Positions 32,766-44,979 are shown, counted from the first letter of the stretch. The stretch is 64,000 nucleotides of DNA from Venturia oleaginea (GCA_013176395.1 JABMLP010000012.1:186001-250000); one strand, 5' to 3'. The notes: generated by a model not told the origin, from the sequence alone. Numbers and translations are program-made.

Positions 32766-33549
32766 TCAATCACCCCTCAACAAGCTTTCCACGAGGTCGC
32801 CCAGTGGACCCCAGAAATCGCGACTGCCTTCTGCCAAACCGAATTCTTGCACGAATAGCACGTAGTGTTTGAAGCTTGTGTTGAGATGAGGTTCGAGACC
32901 GAGGTTGATGACGACGGGGTAGTGGTGGCAGTAGATGTGGGCGTAGACACGGTAGAGGCGCTTGAAGATTTGGAGGATAAGAGGGCGGAAGGAACGCGGG
33001 AATGGCACACCTGTTTGTTACGCATTAGTGTTGTGAGCGTCTCGTCTGCATCCTAAAAAACAAGTACCGATGCGCGAAGGGAACATCTGCTCGTTGTCCA
33101 CATGTCCTTGAACCCAGCTCATGAGGTGTTCTACATATTCCGGTGCGGGCATCTTCGTCGGCTTCTTGAATTGTTCATTATCCTGCCACAAGTACTCGAA
33201 TTCGTCCGTTGCCTTCATCTCGGGACAGCTCTGAGGGCTGCAGAACTCCGTGATGGATCCATAGAGAAGGTTGATCTGGTTGTAGAAATCGACGACTGTT
33301 GTTGTGTTAGTTGTCGTATGAATGCCATATACACGGTTCCATACCATTGACTGCAAGCCACTCATTCTCGTCCTCGCCTTCTGGCAGTTTGACCGCCTTT
33401 CTCAAACTCCCGCTTCCAAGTGTAGCCTCCGCGAATTGTTTAAGTTGCCAGTTCGGTGTGCCCTTGTTCGCCTTTGATGGCCTAAAGGGTGCTCGAGTCC
33501 GCGAGTTACTGTGCAAGGTACTACTGTCAATATCCATAAGATTTGCCAT
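32766..33549 (-). CDS. mob1: MOB1 family kinase activator
   Basis: Adaptor that binds and activates NDR/LATS-family kinases (Dbf2/Sid2) in the mitotic exit/septation network. It acts at spindle poles and the division site. Exons on the minus strand are 33549-33345, 33295-33068 and 33010-32766, with introns of 49 and 57 bp. The product is 225 residues, the usual MOB1 size. Family landmarks visible: [39 protein letters not shown], zinc ligands in FCSPQSCP and AHIYCHH, and [16 protein letters not shown]. The ATG at 33549 gives the expected N-terminal length. The same frame is open further upstream to 33984, so a longer N terminus is possible. It lies upstream of no other gene on its strand until the 31.3-kb membrane protein. 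Confidence 0.95.
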
Positions 33550-35017
33550 GGCGCGACTGCTACGCTTTGAAGGTGTAGGTGAGGGAGAGCCCCTGAGTGC
33601 ACCAAAGGCCCACTGCACGGACGAGGCGAATGGGTTCTTTGGTGTTCGCGGTCGGTGTTTGTCCAACTTGTTGTCTGCGACCACCTCAACAAAGGAGACG
33701 AGTCGAGGCAAGTGTACACAAGACGTGGACTCTACGAGGGTGGGAACTGGGAGGAGAGTCTTGGAGGGCGAGGGTAGGAGCATGTGCAACGACTGTGAGG
33801 GGTGTCTATGGGTGTGGAGAAAATGACTAACATTGTTGTTATGAAAGAGGTCATCGTCTCTGGGCGGCTTTGTTTGCGTGTTGTCTGTCGTGTTTAGGTG
33901 GGAGTGTTTTATCAAGTGTGCTCTATTCCTGGGATTAGCGATGGAAGTAAACATTGAGTGTTCAGCTGACTTGCAGGTAAACAATCAATTCCTGGTATAT
34001 ATCGGTCTTGTGAGAAGCAAACGAGTGGGTGAATGGTATCTCGGAGATTAGAGGTTTGTTGTTTCTGGAGTCGTTATCAATGTTGTCAATGTCAACATTG
34101 AACACAGCGCGCTATCGCCGTCATCGGCCCTATAGCCCAGGCTAGGTATCTTACAAGGCTGAACCAAGTACAATCGTATTTGTTAACCAGTAACTATGCG
34201 AACAAAGGCCATTTATACCATTTTTTTTACAAAGAAATTCTCTATTAGTCTACCCTAAGTCTAATTCTTCCATCTTTGATTATAACGCGTAATGAGGCAG
34301 AAAACTCGTTGAATGTCAAAAACGGCCAAAATTATCCATGTATCCAAGATTCATCGTCTCCCAGCCTCGCTCTCGGATAAATATTATTACCATGACTCCT
34401 TCTCTTCCTTAATTTGCGCCCTTAGAACTGCCGATTTAACTGTGCAGGGAGAACGATTCACAATAGTGAGTCTGGTGGAGGGGCGATAGTAATCTTTGCT
34501 TTAATCCCACAATGCAAGCAGCTAATGATACAGATGCACTCGTATCCACATGTTTCGCGAAAGCATGACCCTACGAAGCGCCTTGACCCCATATCATGAC
34601 ATTTCCAAGCATACATCTTGAAATCCTACAATTATTCCAAACAAGAGCGAAGATGCAGCAAACAACAAAACACCACCCGAAGAGCAATTCCAGCAAATAA
34701 AAACGTAAGCCATTGTCGCATGCCACACCTCCCACAACGCCTCCGCCCGCAAAAAAAACAGTGAAAGACCTAAGAACCTTCGCGCTTGATCTCAGGCTCG
34801 ATTTCAGGCTTGATCTCCGGCTTGACCTCAAACTTAACCTCAGACTCAATGTCACGCTTCAAAGAAGCCCCAGCAAGCCTCCGATTTTCATTTTTAGACT
34901 ACTCCGCCATAAATCCAAGGTCTGCCATCAAATCATCTATCATGCCGTTCGTCCTCTCATCCTGTCTACGATAGCCATCGGTTGGAGATATATTGCCTAA
35001 GAAAGGTGGTAACCAAA
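33550..35017. other. region between MOB1 and the forkhead gene
   Basis: MOB1 5' region and forkhead 3' region. A minus-strand stretch at about 34785-34985 reads as coding-like sequence in one frame (GMIDDLMADLGFMAE, stop, then an alternating Glu/Lys/Pro repeat), see findings. A 9-bp inverted repeat (TCAATGTTG/CAACATTGA) lies at 34077-34101. No complete gene is supported. Confidence 0.35.
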
Positions 35018-37537
35018 TTAGCGACCAACAGAAGCAGAGGAAGCTTGCATCGACCCGTTCAAAGATCGATGAAACGATCCAATCTTCTGAAATCCCCTAG
35101 ACTGTTGTAAGCACCAGCCAATCAATTCTCGCACCTATACTGAGGCTTACTTTGCCAGGTCGATCCCCTTCTCATCGTCCTCATCGTCGCCGTTGACGTC
35201 GGTCGAGTATAGACTGAAGGCAGGACCATTGATGCTGGGGTTCAATCCAAATTTTGGCTGCGCGGGAGGCGCGAATTTGGGAATTGGTTCTAACCCACGT
35301 ACTGGAGGGCCTCCTCGCCGACTAACAGGACGACTGATGGTGCGACTTGGGCTCTCGTCGGGCCTGTCACTCCCAATATGTGCCGGAGGTGGGCTAGACG
35401 ATTGCACTCCAACGGGTTCCGACATACCTTCTTCTTCCTCGTCCTCCTTTTTTTCGACCCCAGTCGCAGTTGCAGAATCCTCGTCCTCGTCTTCCTCGTC
35501 TTCCTCGTCACCTTCGCCACCGGTACGTTTCTCGGGAGATGAGCCAAAGTTGGGCTGTGGCCTAGGTGGAGTACTTCCCATGTCAACATATTTCCAGAAA
35601 GGGGCAGGACTCGAAAACAGTTCTTTGGCGTAGTGACTAGGCGCCTTGACTGTACTGAGCATGGTCTGCATAGGCGCCATTCTTTGTGGCATAGGTGTGA
35701 AAAGAAGTGAGCTTGCGGCACCGTCATATGCACCAGTGTCGTGCCTAAATGTCGTCGGAGAATTAACAGCTGTTTCATTAGTACAATCTAGACCTGCACT
35801 GGTCGGTCCTCGGTGGGCAAGCGCCGATTGTGGTGGCTCAAGGCCGCGATCGAAAGTAGGTGTGAAGCTTTCAGAGTGCGCTGATTCAGGTCCTACGCCG
35901 TTTCCGTTTGGGAGGTTCGATGTTTGCAAATTTCCAGGACGTGGGCCACGGTCCGGAGTGAACGACTCGGTCTGGGCAGGGAATGGCTGCCGTGCAAAAC
36001 CAGTCAAGGGAGGTGTGGTTGATCGTGGAGACGGCCTTTCTGCAGATATTGATCCTCCTGTCTGCATGGCGCCAAGGAGACGCTCCGTTTGGGTGCTCGG
36101 TCCCGTAATTGCAGCCGGTGACCTTGGGCTGGAGGATCCAATGCGACGAATAGCGCGGCGATTGTCGTGGAAATTCTTCTTCATATACTCAGCGCGATGT
36201 TCCGGGACAATCTGCCATTTCATGCCCTTGCCTGGCTCGTCAGTGCGACGTGGGATTTTCTCGAAGTGCTTGCTAAGTGAAAGATTGTGTCGGATCGAAT
36301 TTTGCCATCCTCCCCCACCGAAACGGAAGAAGGCGTACTTTTCTTTGATGAACCCATAGATCCTAGCCAATGTCGCATTCTCATCCTGTGAGGACATGAT
36401 AGCTTGACCGATCATCTGGGCATAGCTATGTGGCGGCTTGATGTCTTTGGCACTGTCCGCGCTATAGTCGACTTCCTCGGTGCTTTCCAAGGTCAAACCT
36501 CGCGCGTAAGCTGGAGACGGTTTGGACTTTGGTTGCGGCTGTTCACGATTGCGCTGCAGCGGGGTACCTGGCATTGGCTGTGAGCTTGACAGTGCGGCGA
36601 GGGTCTGGGCAGCACGGGTACTGCTCTGTTGCGGTGGTGGCCGCGCAGGCTGAGATGAACTTTGTTGCTGCGATGTCGATGGTCGCCCTCGAGGCTTGAA
36701 GGACCCACTGTAAGGCAATGGCTTCTCATCCGCCATATCGGCTTCTTCGTCGTCTTCATCAGCGAGAAGTGCCTTGCGGATGACGTGATGGACGACAGGC
36801 GGCTCGTTTGGAAGCATGAACATCATCTGAGTGCCCAACACGGTGATAACATTCCCAGATCGTAGATACAGCTTTTCGCCTCTCTCTAGACGTTGCTCGT
36901 CCACCACAAGGCCATTGCGGCCATTTACTATCACGAACCACTGCTCGCGCTCTTGGTCATAGGAAATTTCGGCGTGCAAACGTGAGACTTGTTGATCTGG
37001 TCCCAAATCGATATCCACTTGCATATCTTGGTGAGCGGCCTGGCCGACAAGGTTGCCAGGGGATTTTGATTTCACATTCGGACGTCCAATAATCACACTG
37101 AGATTCGAGACATAGTACGTCCATGTCCGTCCAGCGATCTTCGCGAAGGCCTGGGCACTCTGCTCCACCACCTGATTGTTGTGATCGATTGCGACTCCGA
37201 CTTCATAGGTTGCTACTCGCAAGTGACGTATGATCTCCTCTGCAACATCGTAAAGTGCCGAGCTTTCGGCTTCGGGGTCGTCAAATTGGTTTTCAATGGT
37301 CTCGTCGCTTTCTGCGGAGGCTCGTCGCATGGCACGGGCAGATGCAGCGGGCGCGGCCTTGGAGTCGTTGTTGCCATTTATCTGCGTGGGCGTTAGTTTA
37401 TTGACTTGCAGGGTTTTCACACCATAGCGGTGCAGACAAACTCTTCTCTTCTTGCGCGATGGAGTGGTGATCTCGGCCGTCTCAGCTTCGTGTCCAGGCT
37501 CCTTCTGGCGCGCGCGGCGCCGTGCTGATGGGGGCAT
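35018..37537 (-). CDS. FHA-forkhead transcription factor (Fkh1/Fkh2-like)
   Basis: Nuclear regulator expected to drive cell-cycle (mitotic) gene expression, as Fkh1/Fkh2 do in yeasts. A main exon 37537-35151 and a last exon 35096-35018 are joined across a 54-bp intron (GTAAGC..CTAG), giving 821 residues. About residues 140-245 form an FHA phosphothreonine-binding domain (VIIGRPN, VSRLHAEI, NGRNGL). About 365-460 form a winged-helix domain (IKPPHSYAQMIGQAI, WQNSIRHNLSLSKHFEKI). The recognition-helix motif is intact. The tail is disordered, rich in Ser/Pro and acidic runs (DEEDEEDEDED). Without the intron the protein would end DLAK. The splice adds about 25 residues (GFQKIGSFHRSLNG). It is divergent from the gene at 38707. 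Confidence 0.92.
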
Positions 37538-38706
37538 ATTGATGTTGTCGTGAAGGTGATGGGTTGGTCTCGCGGAGGTAAACAGGGAATGTAGTTTATG
37601 GGTGGTGGGAGTGAATTATGGTCGTGTCAGTGTGGTGTCGTGGTTCGGTTCCGAAAAAGCCAAACTCTGGACCAAGCGAGGTATTACTTCTGCGCTGCGC
37701 GGCGAGGCGGAGAGAGGCTGCTGTTGCAGTACATCCGGCAGAGGGCAGGGCGATGCGATTGAGGCTGAGGGCAGTGGTGTTGTGCTTGGTGTAGAATAGA
37801 GTGACGCGAGGAGAAGCAAATGTAGACGTTGATCTTCTTCGGCACCTAGAACTAAACAACGCGAGACGCGAGTGGCAAGCACGAATCGTCTCGACAGTGG
37901 GCGGCCAACTCGACGGGGCTTTAAGAGGAACAGACAGACATAACCCGTGTGTATTCTCGTGGAAAGAGCACCCTCGGAAGTTCGAGTACGGTAGACTGAG
38001 GCAGTTCTAGGGGATTATGTTGGTGCAAAGGAGTTAGATCTATATCAACCCACGCCAAATGGACCCTGGTTACAATTCGCTCACGTAAACAAAACACGTT
38101 GGATTCCAATCTACGAATCCCATTTCAGTCCTTCGTTGTCAGTTTCCTGGTGTACGATTAGAGTAATTAGAGATTGCGCATGGCCGGCATATCATCCACG
38201 TTTCAACGCGTGGTCCAGGCACGTCTTAAGAGCGACATTTAATTCTTCCCATCATTGATTCCGTGTCCCCTAGAATAGATCTAGCCTCCAGGATCCACGA
38301 CATTAGCTCTGTGTCTAATGATATCGATAAGAAGGAATCTCGCAGGAGCATAATTCACATCCATCTTCAACTAATGGCCTTCACTCCAGTTCCAGGTCTT
38401 GTCCAAGGGCAGGGGGCGGGTGAAGCCACCGTGCCACTGCTGGGGACTCGAGCTGGTCTGGGGATGGCATGAAACATCGTTTCTGACACAATTGTCTTTG
38501 TAGCATCGCAGCACGCCGTCGACGTCGCCGTGGTACTCGTCCACAGCCCCTAATCCTCAGCTGAAGTCTGTCTGCGCCATTCGGTTCGAGTGATCGACGG
38601 ACTGCATGCGCCGTCGCCATGATCATCAAGCTTTGGTGGAGGTATCATCATGTACAGTGACAACAATCCTCTTTGAGTCGACGCCTTGTAAAGCAAAACA
38701 TCCACA
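37538..38706. other. shared promoter region of two divergent genes
   Basis: 1.2 kb between the forkhead start and the next gene's start. Short open frames on both strands show no family signal. Nothing else recognised. Confidence 0.4.
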
Positions 38707-40126
38707 ATGGCCGGCATTTGGCAGTCCTTCAAACAGAAGCTATCTCGGAGGCATCCGGACCGTAACTCGAAGAGTCTCAATTCAAAGTCAGCTTCGAACG
38801 GAAGCGTGCTGCAGAGCAAGGAGCTCACGGCAGGGACAGACTTGACGCCAGCAGCGCGTCTCAATGCCGTACATCAACAAGAAGCTGTCCGACCCGATGC
38901 TGAATCGGAGCGCGTGGACGAGGGTGAAAACTTACAGCCAGGGGAACAAGCAGTCGAAGCAGGTATGTCAACTTCAACCCAGAACACTCGAAACCGTCTC
39001 ATCATAGGGGACGGCGACATATCATACTAATATGTCAATAGTTCTTCCTCGCAGCTCTGTGTCTAGGGGACCACTGAGTGACGAGCAACAGGCTCTCATT
39101 GATGATCTCCGGATCGATTATGAAGATATGGAGGATGATAGTCCGCGAGAGGAGGTAATGGTGGTGGAGTATACCACCAACGAGGCTCGAATAGAGATCC
39201 AACCACGACTTTACGAGTCGGAAAACAGACTCCATAAGCCCAAACCGAACTCCGGACTCAATTCTGGTCACAGAGTGGATGCAACACCATATAAATTGTC
39301 CTTTCCGATACCTGCGGCCATATCAGCACCACCGCCAGATGTGACATCAGTTGGAGTATGCAATCTTGAAGCAGGCTCGGATTCTGCGAAACGCTCATAC
39401 CTCTCCATCATTCCAACAACAATCCAGGCCGTGACCGAGGATACCACACTTTTCGTCTGGCACGCCAATTTTCATCCGGCCATCGGCCGCCGATTTTCCA
39501 GTGTAAGGGTGGCATGCAAATTCTTCTCTGTGCCTTCGACGTCACATGTCATAAAAGCAAATGTGACATCCTTGGGAGCAGAGATCAAGGCATTCGCTCC
39601 TCACAAGTCGTATGGCGCGTCGTCAAAGGAGCAGAGGAAAATTACATGGGGATTGGAGCTGCCTTTGACGGTTCCTGCGGGACCTGTTTCCGTTAGTGTG
39701 ACGCCATCCGGAAGCCGCGAGGCATCAAAAGAGGTCGAGCACGCTTTTACCATAGAGGGCAGTGCTCGTGGCACACCACTGAGAAATAGTTGTGTATGGA
39801 CGGTCCAAGAAAACGCATCAACGGAGCGTGGCATTCCTTCCGAACTGCAGTTGGCAGCAATGGTGAAGCACAAAGGAAGAGTGCAGTTCGACGTGGATAT
39901 CGAGGGTACCACTTCAGGCGGATATCTGCTGAATCATCACCTGAAACCGAAGACGGACGCCATGGGAAGGAGAAAGGTAATAGATACAGCCAAGTATGCT
40001 GGTCTTCTTCAAGAGTTCAACTTTGGAGAGCAAGGTCAAGTCGGATGTGCCAAATTGCTGGAGACGTGGACTGGACAAGTCCAAGGCGCATTGCTCGAAT
40101 TCGACCAACCTATTATGCGGCCATGA
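38707..40126 (+). CDS. uncharacterised protein, two exons
   Basis: Exons 38707-38962 and 39042-40126 flank a 79-bp intron (GTATGT..TACTAAT..AATAG) and give 446 residues. The first 85 residues are basic then acidic and probably disordered. An acidic segment (DDLRIDYEDMEDDSPREE) follows. From about residue 215 on the sequence alternates hydrophobic and polar residues in a beta-strand pattern (RRFSSVRVACKFFSV, WGLELPLTVPAGPVSVSVT, HKGRVQFDVDIEG), compatible with a beta-sandwich. There is no signal peptide or membrane span. I do not recognise a named family. Clean splice sites and uninterrupted frame support a real gene. Confidence 0.75.
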
Positions 40127-40615
40127 AAACACTTGAAGAAGGTTCAGATTCTGCTTGTCAAATTTAATAGCTTATTGGAACAGACCAAGCACAGCCTTCC
40201 ACAGCGTCTCCATCAACTAAGTGTCTCAAAATTGGGATCTGATTGAAGGTCACTACATTCCCATGAATATTGCCAGAAATGTACGGATAGTGATCCTGGC
40301 TTCAAAAGCTCTCTTTTAAGTTGCAAATTTGACTTTCAGAATGGTGGAGCGGCCCGTGAATCGATGAACCCGCTGTCCTCAATATGCCACTGAAGAAACG
40401 GTGGCGGTTAGGCGTGGGAAATACTGTGATTTCTTATCGATCAGCCAGCTTTCATCAAGATATCGCAAAATTTCGACACCGAGACTATGGCGGAACGCAC
40501 ATTGAACGGCAGGGATCGGACCAAGTTCTCAATGGGCAACGTGTGTTGGCATTGCGATCTGCGCCTAGTAAGTAGATACATGCCGCATATCTATTTCAAC
40601 TTATAAGGGTATATA
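40127..40615. other. spacer before the HET-A pseudogene
   Basis: A 63-residue frame at 40384-40575 (MPLKKRWRLG) may be a 5' remnant of the HET gene, followed by a possible intron. No other signal. Confidence 0.3.
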
Positions 40616-41775
40616 TTGTTCCTTCTAACGCAATCTCTCTTGGACAATATTCCTGACGGTATTCAGGTTGAATACGCAAATCTGCCACCAGTATCCAGTC
40701 CTAAATATTTTACCCTTATTCCAGCGTGGGTTGAAGGGTGTAACAAAGATCATCAATGTAATAGCGCGATCACTAAGAACAACTTACCAACTCGGGTCGT
40801 TGATATTGGCGAGTCGAGTAATGATCCGCTGATTCTTCGGTATTCAAAAGAAATTGAAGACTGCAGCTATGTTGTACTATCACACTGCTGGGGTGGGTAC
40901 AGTCCTAAAGAAAAGAGAGTGATTTGTACGCACAAGGGCAATTGGAAAGAGCGTACATTTGGGTTTCAAGTACGAGACCTTACGAAAACATTTAAGATGC
41001 TGTCGAAGTAACTCGGTAACTCGGCAAACGATACCTTTGGATCGACTCACTTTGCATTATTCAAAGCTTAGACGGAAATGAGACAGACGACTGGAAAAAA
41101 GAGTCGAAACGAATGGAAATAGTGTTTTCTTCAGCATACTGCACGTTAGCTGCAAGTTTGGCTGAGGGCTCTAACGAAGGGTTCCTCAGGCCACGTCTAT
41201 ATAGTCAGTCCTTACAGCTCGAGACCGAGCACGGCCGACTCTACGTCTCTACGGAGGTAGACAACTTTTTGAAGGACATGAAAGACGCTCCCTTAAATGA
41301 CCGTGGGTGGGTTCTTCAGGAACGTATCCTCTCATGTCGAACAATCCATTTTGGTGCGAAACAAACGTACTTTGAGTGCGGAGAGGGAGTTTACTGCGAG
41401 AACTTCACGTATATGGAAAGGCGAGAAATATATAGGAACCCGTTCTATATAAGCTAACCGTTATCTTCTTCCTTACTTAGTCCAATACGCAATGAACAGA
41501 ATTTTCCAATGGACCCACAATTTCCAGATCGCCTTCTCAACGCGGGTTATACAAGGGTCTTAGAATTCATCCAAAACCTCTTTCGGGACTTTTCACAGCG
41601 TCAGCTTACAAATACGACCGATAAATCAGTGGCATTTTCGGGACTCGAGAATTGTGACGGCACGGCATATCCATACGAAGGCACAAGGCACTTCAGAACA
41701 TGTCACCGAATTACACTTAGGATGTTCGTGGCTGTAGGACGTAAGTATAATCCCGTCGACGTTGAAACCGAGTGA
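40616..41775 (+). pseudogene. HET-domain (heterokaryon incompatibility) pseudogene A
   Basis: Intact HET proteins trigger cell death after fusion of unlike hyphae. Visible parts: LPTRVVDIG, then YVVLSHCWGG (the HET core signature), then RYLWIDSLCIIQ, then MEIVFSSAYCTLAAS and DRGWVLQERILSCRTIHF. The frame breaks near 40998 (one base missing before DAVEV) and a TAA follows where Glu is expected, ahead of LGKRYLW. A probable intron near 41420-41480 has a GC rather than GT donor. The 3' part (DRLLNAGYTRVLEFIQNLF) decays into a 71-bp minisatellite. The gene is not functional. HET-B and HET-C are paralogues. Confidence 0.8.
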
Positions 41776-41886
41776 CGGTAGCTAACGTCGATGTATTCGT
41801 GGCTGTAGGGCGTAAGTAGAATCCCGTCGACGTTGAAGCCGAGTGACGGTAGCTAACGTCGATGTGTTCGTGGCTGTAGCATGTAA
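41721..41886 (+). repeat. 71-bp minisatellite at the HET-A 3' end
   Basis: About 2.3 copies of a 71-bp unit (GATGTATTCGTGGCTGTAGG ... GTGACGGTAGCTAACGTC). Related copies lie at about 58000-58190, beside HET-C. Confidence 0.8.
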
Positions 41887-42042
41887 GTATAATAATATAT
41901 TCTATACTTCCTCCCTATTCTATCAAATTTTACTAATTGTATAATAAGTGGACTTACTATGAGGATTACCAAGTTACTAACAACGTCTCGCGTGATTCGC
42001 CTTCTACACACCAAATTTCGCCTAACTTGCCAATTCGCTGCT

Positions 42043-42233
42043 TGTCACGGCAGCGATAGGATGTATAGAATGAACTAGGGTTCTAAGAACTGAGTGTGAT
42101 AATAGAATTTACGGTAGAGAACGAGTTACTACGAGGGCGCGAAGATATCGCGCCTTAGCCACAATGTGGCTAAGCCGATTCGCCCGAGCCATGAAGTAAC
42201 ATGACGGCAAAGGAGCCATGCCGTGCCGTCACA
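42043..42233. repeat. solo LTR
   Basis: 191 bp from TGTCACGGCAGCG to GTGCCGTCACA, flanked by the perfect 5-bp duplication CTGCT (42038-42042 and 42234-42238). The start resembles the gypsy-C LTR. It separates the HET-A tail from retroelement X copy A. Confidence 0.75.
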
Positions 42234-42255
42234 CTGCTGTACAAAGTGTCAGGAC

Positions 42256-43877
42256 AAAAAAACAGCACACACAGCGAGAACTCAATTTTTGGAATTTACA
42301 GAAGTATCATCTAAAGATCATCAAAACACCTCTGCCAGTGGCCGCTCCGGCCTCTAGAGGCCATCGCGCGTCCCTCAGCGTCGATGAGATATCTCTAGAG
42401 TCGCCGTCGCGGCCACGGCAGAGCAAGCAGACGAATACATGAGCAAGCTACACGAACGATGCGTCCACCAAAGACAACAGCAACCATCTAGTCACTATCT
42501 CCCGGCTAGTCCATCACCCCAGATGACACTGCAACGCTCCGAGTCGACGAGTCACTGCTAGAACGGCAATACCTTCAACACAACTCAAACACCAGACGCC
42601 CGGTGCGCAACAATCGGCACCACACACCACTGCAACGACTAGACAACCTCTCCCAACGTCTTGGCAAACCGTCCTGCTACAAGCTGTTGCCCAGAGCCTT
42701 GAGCCTCTCCCCAAACTGTTGCCTCCCAGTTATGGCATTGGCAAGAGTAGGTGCGCGACACAGTAAGTAGTAAGGACGCATAGAAGGAGCCTATTGGCGG
42801 CAAATCCCCTCCCTGTAAGCTAGCAGACGTAGCCTTGAGCCTCTCCCCAGACTGTTGCGTCCCAGTTATGGCATTGGCAAGAGTAGGTGCGCGATATAGC
42901 AAGCAGGGAGAGCGACTAGCAGCAGATAGGCTCCGACTATAAGACGACAGGTCTACAACACAATCGGTGCGACACGATACGGCAGCTGCTAGAGAACCTC
43001 ATCTACTATCGTCTCCGCAAACCGTCCTGCTGCAAGCTGATGTCCAGAGCCTTGAGCCTCTCCCCAAACTGTTGCGTCCCAGTTATGGCATTGGCAAGAG
43101 TAGGTGCGCAACACAGTAAGCAGTAAGGACGTATAGAAGGAGCTTATTGGCGGCAAATCCCCTCCCTACAAGCCAGCAGACGTAGCCTTGAGCCTCTCCC
43201 CAGACTGTTGCGTCCCAGTTATGGCATTGGCAAGAGTAGGAGCGCGATATAGCAAGTAGGGAGAGCGACTAGCAGCAGATAGGCTCCGACTATAAGACGG
43301 CAGGTCTATAGCACGATCGGCGCCATACAATACGGCAGCTACCAGACAGCCTCGTCCACGGGCATACCCGGAGTATCACACCCAAGCAGCGAAATCACGA
43401 CTACGATGGTTACTATTGTCTCCAGCATCACACAACCAAATACACCGCCGCATAGGAATCTGGTGCAAGGCAACTTTCACAAGCAGAAACATACTTAGGG
43501 AACCCATTGGCCTTGAGGGATAAGGCGAAACAGATAGACAAAGCTGAGCATTAGAGGGAGACTGTAGGTAGAAGGATTAGCGAAACACGAGGCATTGCCT
43601 CTTGAGTCTACATAGCACAGATATACTAGCAGAATAACCAGTATCTACAAGAGCCAGCGGGCATTTGGAGATACTGGTTAAGGGAAAAGAGGGAGGACGG
43701 AGGGGACAGCTGGTCTTGTTTCAGTGAACGGGGCGAAGTGGGGCGCGGTGGATTATATAATCTATCACGTGTCGGCTGTCTGATGAAGTCCTCCTAACCG
43801 GACATAGCTGCGTGATTAAGCGGCTGCAACCGAGTAGGATAAAATCAATCAATCAATCAATCAATCAATCAACAAAA
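42256..43877 (+). mobile_element. retroelement X, copy A (non-coding, LINE/SINE-like)
   Basis: About 1.6 kb starting AAAAACAGCACACACAGCG and ending in a TAAAATCAATCAATC-type tail. It is flanked by the 9-bp duplication TGTCAGGAC (42247-42255 and 43878-43886). Two units of about 353 bp are in tandem (from about 42671 and 43024). Each holds two copies of a core GCCTTGAGCCTCTCCCCA/TTGGCAAGAGTAGG, so the core occurs four times. No open frame with a known domain was found. Variable-length target duplications and a simple-repeat 3' tail are marks of target-primed retrotransposition. A non-autonomous element is inferred. Confidence 0.75.
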
Positions 43878-43886
43878 TGTCAGGAC

Positions 43887-44979
43887 CTACTCTACCATGG
43901 CCAATCAATTACCCGCTCTACACTCGGCAGGATTAATGGCTGTCGTCTGAGTCAATATCTTTCTGATATACTTTATGGTCCTAAAACAGACCCAGGGGAA
44001 GAAATTCTCATCAAATGGAACAATACAGCATTGGAGGACGCAGCCCAAATTCTTGAGAGAAAACGTATATTAGTACTCGGTATGTGGTATATTCCTCGTT
44101 CCTAGGTAAACCTATAAGTATATCTCGTACGTTTTCTAACGTATTACTTCCTTAGCCAACAGGGAAAGCGGCATTCAAACTGATGATGCTTGCCTCAAAC
44201 ACCTTCGAGCATGGCTGAAGCGGTGCGACGACGATCACGAATGCAAAGGCACAATTACTAAAGACAGTATGCCAACTAGAGTCATTGATATTGGCCTGAA
44301 AAAAAATGATTTGCTCACCCTACGGGATTTAAATCAGATTAACACATGCAGCTACGTTGCACTGTCCCACTGCTGGGGCGAGTACCAGGCTGGAGAAAAG
44401 GAAGGCATATGTACTCACGCAGAGAACTTGAATGAACGCAAACGCGGCTTCGAAGTGAAAACCCTTCCAAAAACATTTCAAGATGCTGTTGAAGTAACCC
44501 GACTGGAAACAAGAGTCTAAACGCATGGAAATTATATTTTCTTCAGCATATTGTACTTTAGCTGCAAGCTTAGCCAAGAGGTCTTCCGAAGGGTTCCTCA
44601 GACAACGCCCAAGCATTCCGCCTCTACAGATCGAGACCGAGAGCGGCGACTACCTCTTCGTTTCTGCAGAAATAGGTAACTTCTTGGAGGAGACAAAGGT
44701 TGCTCCGTTAAACACTCGTGGATGGGTTCTTCAGGAGCGTATCCTTTCACGTCGAACAATTCATTTTTGCGAGAAGCAAACGTATTTTGAGTGTGGAGAG
44801 AGAGTTGACTGCGAGAACTTTATATCCATGAGAAGGTAAGTTATACTTATAAACTTCTTCCATTGGGGCTAAACTAATATTCTCGTTGTTGCTTAGTCCA
44901 AAGATCAAGGAATACTTTTCAATGGACCTACACTTTCTAGATCGCCTTGTGAAAGTAGGCACCTACCGGGTCTTGCAAT
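43887..44979 (+). pseudogene. HET-domain pseudogene B, interrupted by a Fot1-like element
   Basis: Paralogue of HET-A. An N-terminal piece (ILIKWNNTALEDAAQILERK) is followed by an intron at about 44080-44156, then CLKHLRAWLKRCDDDHECKG, MPTRVIDIG, YVALSHCWGEY and KTFQDAVEVTR. The segment holding the RYLWIDSLCIIQ motif is deleted, with loss of frame at about 44500. The sequence resumes MEIIFSSAYCTLAAS and RGWVLQERILSRRTIHF. An intact intron (about 44837-44896) follows, then DLHFLDRLVKVGTYRVLQ, where the transposon enters at a TA. The rest of the gene is not found on the far side. Confidence 0.8.

Noticed and set aside
34713..35000. Plus-strand open frame with LDLRLDLKLNL repeats
   Set aside because: Antisense of the minus-strand Glu/Lys repeat; low-complexity shadow.
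42639..42902. Open frames over retroelement X that recur at 47163-47540 and 55825-56088
   Set aside because: They recur only because X recurs, are short, start at variable places and carry no known domain. They are created by the tandem core repeats.
42681..43330. CRISPR-like spaced repeats
   Set aside because: The repeats are long, imperfect and tandem in a eukaryotic transposable element. There is no spacer pattern.
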